Positions 28,677-35,753 of a DNA stretch of 64,000 nt are shown here, piece after piece (position 1 is the first letter of the stretch; the number at the start of each line of letters is the position of its first letter). The translations under genes and the position numbers were made by a program. Where the stretch lies: contig NZ_CP136693.1 in assembly GCF_032922745.1 (NCBI RefSeq), positions 4,526,001 through 4,590,000 on the forward strand, read 5' to 3'. The stretch comes from Marinobacter salarius (lineage in GTDB: Bacteria; Pseudomonadota; Gammaproteobacteria; Pseudomonadales; Oleiphilaceae). Below the pieces are notes generated by a model, which was given only the letters and a program-made list of their open reading frames with translations, was not told where the DNA came from and ran no database searches.

Positions 28677-29360
28677 ATGTCGCGACAGAAAAGCAAAGCA
28701 AAAATTCAGATCAAACACTTTCTTAATCTCAGGTACCACCGGGCGTTACAGAGCTCATATCGCCTAGAAAAATTCAACGAATACAACATGATATTCATTC
28801 ACATCCCAAAGGCAGCAGGGACGGCCATCAATCAAGGTCTTTTCGGGCGTTTAGCGGGACTGGGCCACGCTTCATGCCAGAAGTACCTACAGATATACGG
28901 CAGCGCCAAGTTCAACTCAATGTTCAAGTTCACCTTCACACGCAATCCCTATGATCGCTTTGTTTCAGCCTACGAATACCTGAAAACCGGTGGAAACAAT
29001 TCCCACGACGCCCTATTTAAAAGAGAATTTATCGATAAATATCGGAGTTTTGATGACTTTGTGCTGAATGGCTTCTCGAAAAACGACGATATACGAAAGC
29101 ATATTCACTTCAGGAAGCAAGCCGACTTTATTTTTATCGACGACAAACTTGCCGTTGATTTCGTTGGCCGCCACGAGAATATTCAGGATGACTACCAGTA
29201 TATTGCGAGTATGATTCATGACGCCAAGGATCTTAAAACCAAGAACGCAAGTACTCGGGAGAAAAGCTTCGAAGACTATTTTCAGACTGACTCCATAAGA
29301 AGCGTCATCAATGAATTCTACGAACCAGACTTCAGATTGCTGAAGTACGATTTCCAATAA
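28677..29360 (+). CDS. Carbohydrate sulfotransferase (Sulfotransfer_2 type)
   Basis: 227 residues. The 5'-phosphosulfate loop is FIHIPKAAGTAIN (residues about 38-50) and the 3'-phosphate motif is FTFTRNPYDRFVSAYEYL (about 86-103), so it should bind PAPS and sulfate a sugar hydroxyl. Its position between a GT2 and a GT25 gene suggests that the LPS core or O-chain is sulfated. It is among the most AT-rich genes of the window, pointing to horizontal origin. No PAPS synthesis genes are nearby. Soluble; no signal peptide seen. Confidence 0.85.
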   Translation: MSRQKSKAKIQIKHFLNLRYHRALQSSYRLEKFNEYNMIFIHIPKAAGTAINQGLFGRLAGLGHASCQKYLQIYGSAKFNSMFKFTFTRNPYDRFVSAYEYLKTGGNNSHDALFKREFIDKYRSFDDFVLNGFSKNDDIRKHIHFRKQADFIFIDDKLAVDFVGRHENIQDDYQYIASMIHDAKDLKTKNASTREKSFEDYFQTDSIRSVINEFYEPDFRLLKYDFQ

Positions 29361-29390
29361 TCCAAGACATCTACTGAAGGTCTGAATTTA

Positions 29391-30179
29391 ATGAACCCTG
29401 GCACCTATCCGATCTATCTCGTTTCTCTGGATCAGGACTCGGAAAAACGGGAAACGCTCAAGAATCGATTCCCCCGCTACTCAGCCACGATGACAAGAAT
29501 CAATGCGGTAGATGGCAGAAAACTCCCTGCAAAGGAGTTTTTTGATCATATAGCAACGCCACTGGCACTAGGTCATCGACTGATGCTTCCCGGCGAGGTT
29601 GGGTGCAGCTTAAGCCATGTGCACGCACTCGAGTCCTTCCTGAGTTCGGGTGAAAACTACGCATTGATCCTTGAGGATGATGTTATCGGCGGTGATGACG
29701 ATATAGATGCCATTATGACGTTGGTCTCAGCCCTACCGCCGGAATCATTGCTGATCTGCGGAGGGCAGCAAGGGATGCCTGCGCGAAAATATGTCTTCGG
29801 AAAGACAGCCGGCGCAGAAGGATTGTTTCGTCTTGCACGATACTCGAACAACCATATATTTCGCACATGTTGCTACGTGGTTACGCCAGTGAGCGCCAAG
29901 CAAATCCTCGACATGCAAAGCGAGTCTCTAACGCTCGCAGACGCTTGGGGAACATTTTTCCGAGGATCAGGAACCAATATCTACTACACAGACAAACTCG
30001 CACATCCTAAAGAACTGTCTGGCAGCCACCTCGAACAAGAGCGCTCCAGGTTGGGATATGAATCGATGTTTGGTATCCGTAAAATCATCGCTCTGGCACA
30101 GCGACGATTGTCCCGTATTGCACGTAAACTCGGGGCTTTATTGTGTTTACTGCAAGGATACCGCCGGGTGGTCAAATGA
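29391..30179 (+). CDS. Glycosyltransferase family 25 (LPS biosynthesis)
   Basis: 262 residues. GT25 hallmarks: PIYLVSLDQDSEKRETL at the N-terminus, RINAVDGRKL, GEVGCSLSHVHALE and the acidic LILEDDVI site. GT25 members add galactose or glucose to LPS core/LOS in many Gram-negatives. It is the last plus-strand gene of this run and is convergent with the O-antigen ligase gene. Confidence 0.9.
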   Translation: MNPGTYPIYLVSLDQDSEKRETLKNRFPRYSATMTRINAVDGRKLPAKEFFDHIATPLALGHRLMLPGEVGCSLSHVHALESFLSSGENYALILEDDVIGGDDDIDAIMTLVSALPPESLLICGGQQGMPARKYVFGKTAGAEGLFRLARYSNNHIFRTCCYVVTPVSAKQILDMQSESLTLADAWGTFFRGSGTNIYYTDKLAHPKELSGSHLEQERSRLGYESMFGIRKIIALAQRRLSRIARKLGALLCLLQGYRRVVK

Positions 30180-30194
30180 CCTCCCCGGATTCAT

Positions 30195-31559
30195 TCAGCT
30201 CTTCAAGGAATCTGGTGGCAGGCGCTCAACTCTCTGCGCCTGGAGGCCCTTAAAAATAAATGAAACAGGGATTCCCAGCAATAGAGTCATGACGTGCAAC
30301 CCATATACGTCGTCAAAGAAAAGGCCATAAAAATTTGCGGTAAGCATAAACAGAGCAACCGAAGTGAACGTAAAGTTTCTCAGCTCCTTCGACATGCTCC
30401 CCCGCTTACACGCTTGATTAGACTGATACAACACCCAGCCAAACAAAGAGAGCATGATAAAAAGCCCACCGAGCCCATAGCGAACTGTCAATTCGAGATA
30501 TGAGTTATGTAACTGGCGATAATGTTTAAACTGTTTATTTGTCCTGGACTCTTGCTCAAGAACATATCGTCCAGCCCGATAGCCCCAGCCAGCCAATGGC
30601 CTCTCGCTGATCCACTTCACACCGACCACCCAAAACTGCGCTCTCAGCCCCCAACTGCTATTTGGCAGATCCTCCAGATCTCCGTCCAGGATTGTGTCGA
30701 CCGTTGATAATTCTCGACTAAATTTCTCATAATTCGTACCCGCCAAATCGGTCTGAGCCCCTACAAGCAGCAACAGAAGAAAAGCCAACAAGCTTAGCCC
30801 GGCACGAAACTTGTTTCGAAGAAAAATCTTTCGCTTGCGCAATACTCCATACAATCCAAAGACCAGAATAACCAACACCAGACACGCCAGAACGCCTCTC
30901 GTCTGCGTCATCAAAAGTGTACCGATGGATAAAAGAAAGAGGGTCATCCAGATCAACGTACCAAAAGACAGGATAGTGTTGATCCCAAAAAAACGTTTTC
31001 TGAAGGCGAGAAGACCAAGCACAATGAGCGACAGATACAGGGCTGTTCTGATAGGGTTCAGGCCCAGGCCTTCCCTGCCCCCCCGCAAACCATGAAAGAA
31101 ATCATCCACCCCGCCTCCCAGAACCCAAGGAATCATGAATATCAGTGCAGCCACTAGGAAAACCAGAGCAGTTAGATTCCTGGACTTTCCCCCAAGGGCA
31201 ATTGCTACAATCAAAAAGGCAAACTTGTCCAGATAGTCCTCAAGCGAAGGACCACTTCTAGCAATCTCCGGGTGGTCAATTAGCAATGCAATCCAAGTGA
31301 ACGTCATTTGCACGATCACGAATAACATCAACCAAACCGGATAAGATGACCTGGCAACCGGAGAAAACCGAAACAAAACGAAAGCACCGAAGAGATAAAA
31401 CGGAATCTTCAATGAGTCAAACCAATCGACAGAAAGCAACGGGGTCGCCACGAAACCCAGTGCGCACAATAGTAGGAGCCACCGATAAAGTACGGGCGCG
31501 TTAACCAATGGGTTTTCCACAGCTTTACCTAGCCGCATGATTCTTTCTGGCGGGCTCAT
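30195..31559 (-). CDS. waaL: O-antigen ligase family membrane protein (WaaL type)
   Basis: 454 residues with about ten to twelve hydrophobic segments. The long periplasmic loop holds the Wzy_C/ligase signature QLHNSYLELTVRYGLGGL, with the catalytic-type His, and the preceding RPLAGWGYRAGRY. Such proteins join undecaprenyl-linked O-polysaccharide to the lipid A core on the periplasmic side of the inner membrane; a Wzy polymerase cannot be fully excluded, but the core-locus context favours the ligase. No O-unit synthesis genes lie in the window. Confidence 0.85.
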   Translation of the reverse strand: MSPPERIMRLGKAVENPLVNAPVLYRWLLLLCALGFVATPLLSVDWFDSLKIPFYLFGAFVLFRFSPVARSSYPVWLMLFVIVQMTFTWIALLIDHPEIARSGPSLEDYLDKFAFLIVAIALGGKSRNLTALVFLVAALIFMIPWVLGGGVDDFFHGLRGGREGLGLNPIRTALYLSLIVLGLLAFRKRFFGINTILSFGTLIWMTLFLLSIGTLLMTQTRGVLACLVLVILVFGLYGVLRKRKIFLRNKFRAGLSLLAFLLLLLVGAQTDLAGTNYEKFSRELSTVDTILDGDLEDLPNSSWGLRAQFWVVGVKWISERPLAGWGYRAGRYVLEQESRTNKQFKHYRQLHNSYLELTVRYGLGGLFIMLSLFGWVLYQSNQACKRGSMSKELRNFTFTSVALFMLTANFYGLFFDDVYGLHVMTLLLGIPVSFIFKGLQAQRVERLPPDSLKS

Positions 31560-31611
31560 TCATGCTCCAAAAACAAATGATATCGTGATTCGAAACCTGA
31601 CCATTATGTAG

Positions 31612-32298
31612 TCAATCAAACTGCCTGGGCTGGATATTTCGGCTCGCCCGCTTGGCGTCCAGCATCGACCTCCAGCCTTTGACGCTCGCCCAGAACGCAC
31701 CTTCATCCCACTCAGAACCTTTCCCGACGAAGGTCATGTCCAGATAGGCGGTCAGCAGAGTTGCGACCATTTCCTCATCTGGCAAACGAGCCGCTACATT
31801 AGCCAGGTTGGAGACCGCAACCCCCAGAGGAAGCATTTGAGAGTAGATGCGGATATCGTCCTCATCGACCATGCAAATAGTGTCGTCCGCACCCATCAGA
31901 AAGTTGGTCAGATTTCCGTCTGGCTGCTCGATACCTCGCTTGTGTACGTCCGCCATTGTCTGGCCCAACAGGCGAATTATCTGGAGCTGCCTCGAGCGGG
32001 ATGACTCATCCATCAGAATGGCCCTAAGAGGGCGGAACCCTTCCAGAAACGCAGTGCCATACCCAAAACAGCGCTCCGACGGCAACCACCCTGAAAAGAT
32101 GATTGGCGGCACAGGCCCACCAGCGCTCCTTATTTTCTTTCCCCGACGAATAGCCCTTATCCAGTGAATCAGTCCGAAAAGCGGTTTTCGATAACACTTG
32201 ATCGCAACGGGCTGCCCATCAACCTTCCCCCGATAGGTGATTCGGGTTCTACGGGTATTGGAATGGAGTTCTTCCTCAAGTCTGACGATGGTCATCAA
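31612..32298 (-). CDS. LPS kinase-like protein, degenerate kinase motifs
   Basis: 228 residues. N-lobe: RGKVDGQPVAIKCYRKP (putative ATP-binding Lys). C-lobe: EQPDGNLTNFLMG stands where HxDxxxxN is expected (His replaced by Gln, Pro inserted, Asp and Asn retained) and MVDEDDIRI stands for the DFG region. It lies 24 bp downstream of the KdkA candidate on the same strand. Probably a second core kinase or an inactive relative. Confidence 0.65.
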   Translation of the reverse strand: MMTIVRLEEELHSNTRRTRITYRGKVDGQPVAIKCYRKPLFGLIHWIRAIRRGKKIRSAGGPVPPIIFSGWLPSERCFGYGTAFLEGFRPLRAILMDESSRSRQLQIIRLLGQTMADVHKRGIEQPDGNLTNFLMGADDTICMVDEDDIRIYSQMLPLGVAVSNLANVAARLPDEEMVATLLTAYLDMTFVGKGSEWDEGAFWASVKGWRSMLDAKRASRNIQPRQFD

Positions 32299-32322
32299 GG
32301 TTGGCCGGGCATGAAGGTAAGT

Positions 32323-33168
32323 TTAGCCCGCGGGCTGATGGTGGTATGCCTGCAGCAATTGTTGCCAGAGCTTCTCCCGCTGGGAAGCGGATAAACTCGG
32401 ACACCTTTTTCTGACAGAACGCTGAAGCCGTTCAAGGTTTCTTCGCTTCCATGCTGAATGCGCTTCATTATTGCTCTCAGATACCAGTTTGCAGCGATCA
32501 AAATCGATCAGATAAAGCTGATCCTCTGCCACTAGTATGTTGTCGCAGTTCAAATCAACATGGTCTAACCCATTATCGTGAAAACGGCGAATGACCTGTC
32601 CCAGCTGAGCCCAAAGCGCTTCGTCGACCAATCGGGCGCTGTCGCTAAACGTGACAGAATTCGGTATCCGCCGTACCAGTATAGCGGCGCGATACCAGAA
32701 TAGCCGGTACTTCCAGGCAACGGCTGCTACCGGAACGGGCACCGGCAACCCCAGTGACTTCAGCTTTACCAACAATCGGAATTCCGCCAGAGACCTAGCC
32801 TTGTCAAAGCCAATAAACAGATAGGTCTTTTCCGCAAATCGGGCCATAAGGCCACCTCGCCGGTAATGACGAAGTACCATCCCCGACGGTTCCATATCGA
32901 TAAACCAGGCACCACCGCGACCTCCCGAAGTAACCGGCGTTGCCCGATTTTTCCAGAAGCCAGGGGAAAACCAGGACGAAGTCACCCCTTCATACTCCGG
33001 CGAAACTAGGAGTAATGACTTTCCGGAACCTGAATAATCATCCGCAGCCAGTGTCAAAAGATCGGTACCCTCGCCCCGGCATACCTTAAGCCGCCGGGTA
33101 AAGACGTTAAAAGCCCAGTAGGCTAGAATGGCGCACAGTTTACCAACGAGCCACGTCAGGCTCCACAT
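32323..33168 (-). CDS. kdkA: Kdo kinase candidate
   Basis: Would phosphorylate O4 of the single Kdo residue of the LPS inner core. The catalytic loop LDHVDLNCDNILV and the LIDFDRCKL metal motif are intact, as are the family regions RHYRRGGLMARF, FIGFDKARSLAEFRLL and LGLPVPVPVAA. Length 281 as drawn; the first 40 or so residues are not family-like and no RBS is evident before ATG 33168, so the true start may be internal. The start is only about 14 bp from that of the divergent GT9 gene. KdkA normally accompanies a mono-functional WaaA. Confidence 0.85.
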   Translation of the reverse strand: MWSLTWLVGKLCAILAYWAFNVFTRRLKVCRGEGTDLLTLAADDYSGSGKSLLLVSPEYEGVTSSWFSPGFWKNRATPVTSGGRGGAWFIDMEPSGMVLRHYRRGGLMARFAEKTYLFIGFDKARSLAEFRLLVKLKSLGLPVPVPVAAVAWKYRLFWYRAAILVRRIPNSVTFSDSARLVDEALWAQLGQVIRRFHDNGLDHVDLNCDNILVAEDQLYLIDFDRCKLVSESNNEAHSAWKRRNLERLQRSVRKRCPSLSASQREKLWQQLLQAYHHQPAG

Positions 33169-33182
33169 CCGGCGATGAAAGA

Positions 33183-34232
33183 TTGGAAACGGACCGTAAC
33201 TTGATTAACTCCATCTGTATATTGCGTCTGTCCGCCATTGGCGACGTCACTCATGTCATCCCCGTGGTATTAAGCCTTCAGGAACAGTTACCAGGCGTTA
33301 AGATCACCTGGGTGATCGGCAAGATTGAAGCCAAGCTGATTGGTGATCTGCCCGGCGTCGAGTTCGTTATCTTCGACAAAAAAGCCGGGCGCAAAGGGTA
33401 CGCTGATTTGCGCAACACCCTTAAAGCCAGGAAGTTTGATGCGTTGCTCCACATGCAGGTAGCCTTCAGAGCCAATCTGGCAGCAGCGATGATTCCGGCC
33501 AGGGTGAAGGTTGGCTATGACAAGGCGCGCAGCAAAGACCTACACAGTTTGTTTATTAACCGGCGGATTGCCCCCGCAGCACAACAACACGTGCGAGATT
33601 GCCTGGCAAGCTTCCTGGAGCCACTTGGCCTGGAACCCGCCGCACCAAAATGGGTCATCCCACTGACCTCCGAAGACCATGAGTTCGCTGGGCAACACCT
33701 CGTCGCGGACCGCAGGAACCTCGTGATCAGCCCCTGTGCCAGCCACACGCTTCGCAATTGGCCTGCCGAGCGCTATGCGCATCTGGCGGATCACGCCATC
33801 CGCACTCACGGCATGAAAGTGATCCTCGTGGGCAGCCCCGCGCCTTTTGAGGCGGAATTTTGCACAGCGATTGAAAGCTCCATGGAGGAGCAAGCGCACA
33901 ATATCTGTGGCAAGGATACGCTGAAGCAGCTTACCGCCCTGCTGGGCAAGGCCGACCTGGTGGTCGCGCCTGATACCGGCCCCGCGCATATTGCCAGTGC
34001 TATGGGGACCGATGTGCTTGGTATTTATGCGGCCAGCAATCCCTACCGTTCCGGGCCCTACAATTCGCTGAAATGGTGTGTGAATCGGTATCCAGAGGCA
34101 CTGGAGCGGTTTGCTGGGAAAACAGTTGAGGACGCTCGCTGGGGTGCCAAAGCGGAGTTTGAGGGGGCTATGGAAATGGTGACGGTGGAGGAAGTGACGA
34201 AAATGCTGGATCGGTGGGTTGAGCAGCACTGA
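33183..34232 (+). CDS. Glycosyltransferase family 9, heptosyltransferase-like
   Basis: 349 residues as drawn from TTG 33183; a TTG at 33201 (just before INSICILRLSAIGDV) is equally likely because family members begin close to that motif. GT9 features: ILRLSAIGDVTHVIPVV, PCASHTLRNWPAERYAHLAD and the nucleotide-sugar site APDTGPAHIASAMGT. It adds ADP-heptose, or a similar sugar, to the inner core. It is the only GT9 in the window; the other heptosyltransferase is presumably elsewhere. Confidence 0.88.
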   Translation: METDRNLINSICILRLSAIGDVTHVIPVVLSLQEQLPGVKITWVIGKIEAKLIGDLPGVEFVIFDKKAGRKGYADLRNTLKARKFDALLHMQVAFRANLAAAMIPARVKVGYDKARSKDLHSLFINRRIAPAAQQHVRDCLASFLEPLGLEPAAPKWVIPLTSEDHEFAGQHLVADRRNLVISPCASHTLRNWPAERYAHLADHAIRTHGMKVILVGSPAPFEAEFCTAIESSMEEQAHNICGKDTLKQLTALLGKADLVVAPDTGPAHIASAMGTDVLGIYAASNPYRSGPYNSLKWCVNRYPEALERFAGKTVEDARWGAKAEFEGAMEMVTVEEVTKMLDRWVEQH

Positions 34233-34241
34233 TCAATACAG

Positions 34242-34268
34242 CCCTCTCTCCCGCTAGGGGAGAGGGGA
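34242..34268. terminator. Hairpin between GT9 and DUF6165 genes
   Basis: CCCTCTCTCCC pairs with GGGGAGAGGG around a short CGCTA-like loop in the gap between two convergent genes. No T tract follows. Confidence 0.5.
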
Positions 34269-34297
34269 TGGAGGCTTCAGCGCCGAAGTAGGCTATT

Positions 34298-34702
34298 TTA
34301 CTTGCGGGCGGTGTAATCCTGGTAGGACTTTTCTTCCACAAATCGTGAACCCAGGGCCAGGTTAACGTCCTTCTTGATGGAGGCGCGCTTGTCGTTGGTG
34401 ACATAAACGGCGCGAGCCAGCTCAATAAACTTTGCGCCGAAATCCTGAGCAGCTTCCTGATCACGAATGTCGTCTTCGATTTCCCAGAGCGCCTCGTTCA
34501 CTTCTTTAAGCTGCTTGCGCAGATCTGCGATGGCGGCCTGATCCTGAACTGCCTCGTTCCAGGTGGCGCTCAGTTCGTCCAGCTCGAGCCGAACATTTTT
34601 GACCTTTTCCGCGTCTGCAATGCGTTCAGACTTGATCTCCAGAATGGTGATCTTGTCCAGCACTTCGCCGAAGGAGACCGGCACTTTGATAACGTCTGCC
34701 AT
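34298..34702 (-). CDS. DUF6165 family protein
   Basis: 134 residues, cytosolic, helical. Recognised by VPVSFGEVLDKITILEIKSERI and the C-terminal YVTNDKRASIKKDVN. Function unknown; homologues are commonly seen inside or beside LPS core loci, as here. It is 37 bp downstream of ilvE on the same strand. Confidence 0.85.
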   Translation of the reverse strand: MADVIKVPVSFGEVLDKITILEIKSERIADAEKVKNVRLELDELSATWNEAVQDQAAIADLRKQLKEVNEALWEIEDDIRDQEAAQDFGAKFIELARAVYVTNDKRASIKKDVNLALGSRFVEEKSYQDYTARK

Positions 34703-34739
34703 TTGCTCTTCCTGCAGGTGTTGTTAGTGGAACACGGCG

Positions 34740-35666
34740 TTAACCGTTGACCGCTGTCAGCCAGTGTGAATGCGCAGCGCTCTTGCCCTTCACGGCATCG
34801 AAATACATACCCTGCAACTTTTCGGTCAGCGGGCCGCGCTTGCCTGCGCCAATCAAACGGCCATCCAGTTCACGGATCGGCAGTACTTCTGCAGCGGTGC
34901 CGGTGAAGAAGGCTTCATCCGCGATGTAGACCTCGTCCCGGGTGATACGGCGCTCTTTTACCGGAATGTTCAGCTCTTTCGCGAAATCGAGGATGGTCTG
35001 GCGGGTGATGCCTTCCAGGCAGGACGTCAGTTCCGGCGTATGGAGCACACCATCTCGCATAATGAAGATGTTTTCGCCGGAACCCTCAGCCACGTAGCCT
35101 TCGTTGTCCAGCAACAGGGCTTCTTCACAGCCACTGGCGATGGCTTCGTTCAGGGCCAGCATGGAGTTGATGTAATTACCGTTGGCCTTGGCCTTACACA
35201 TGGTGATGTTGACGTGATGCCGCGTGTAGGAAGAGGTGCGAACCTTGATGCCCAACTCTTTCGCTTCCGGTGACATGTAGGATGGCCAGCTCCAGGCGGC
35301 GACCATGACATGAACCTTGAGGTTGTCGGCACGCAGCCCCATACCTTCAGAGCCGAGAAATACCATCGGGCGCAGGTAGGCTTCGTCCAGGTTATTCTCC
35401 CGTACTGCAGCGATCTGCGCCGCATTCAACTCATCCTTGCTGAACGGCATGGTCATGTTGAGGATATGCGCGGAGCGGAAAAGACGATTGGTGTGATCTT
35501 CCAGCCGAAAAATCGCAGCACCCTTTTCAGTGCTGTAGGCGCGGACACCCTCGAAACAACCCAGGCCGTAGTGCAGGGTGTGGGTCAGCACGTGAGTTTT
35601 GGCTTCCCGCCAGGGAACCATTTCACCATCCAGCCAGATCAGGCCATCGCGATCAGCCATCGACAT
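34740..35666 (-). CDS. ilvE: Branched-chain amino acid aminotransferase
   Basis: PLP enzyme for the last step of Ile, Leu and Val synthesis. 308 residues of fold type IV: N-terminal GLIWLDGEMVPWREAKTHVLTHTLHYG, the PLP Lys in CKAKANGNYINSM, EGSGENIF, and TSCLEGITRQTILDFA. ilvE beside glnE and waa genes is the pseudomonad arrangement. Confidence 0.96.
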   Translation of the reverse strand: MSMADRDGLIWLDGEMVPWREAKTHVLTHTLHYGLGCFEGVRAYSTEKGAAIFRLEDHTNRLFRSAHILNMTMPFSKDELNAAQIAAVRENNLDEAYLRPMVFLGSEGMGLRADNLKVHVMVAAWSWPSYMSPEAKELGIKVRTSSYTRHHVNITMCKAKANGNYINSMLALNEAIASGCEEALLLDNEGYVAEGSGENIFIMRDGVLHTPELTSCLEGITRQTILDFAKELNIPVKERRITRDEVYIADEAFFTGTAAEVLPIRELDGRLIGAGKRGPLTEKLQGMYFDAVKGKSAAHSHWLTAVNG

Positions 35667-35753
35667 TGTTTCTGCTCCTAAAGCACTCTATTCGGGAAAC
35701 CGGCATTCTAGCAGGAAAACTCGGGGTTACGAAGGGGCGCAATCACTCTTCCA

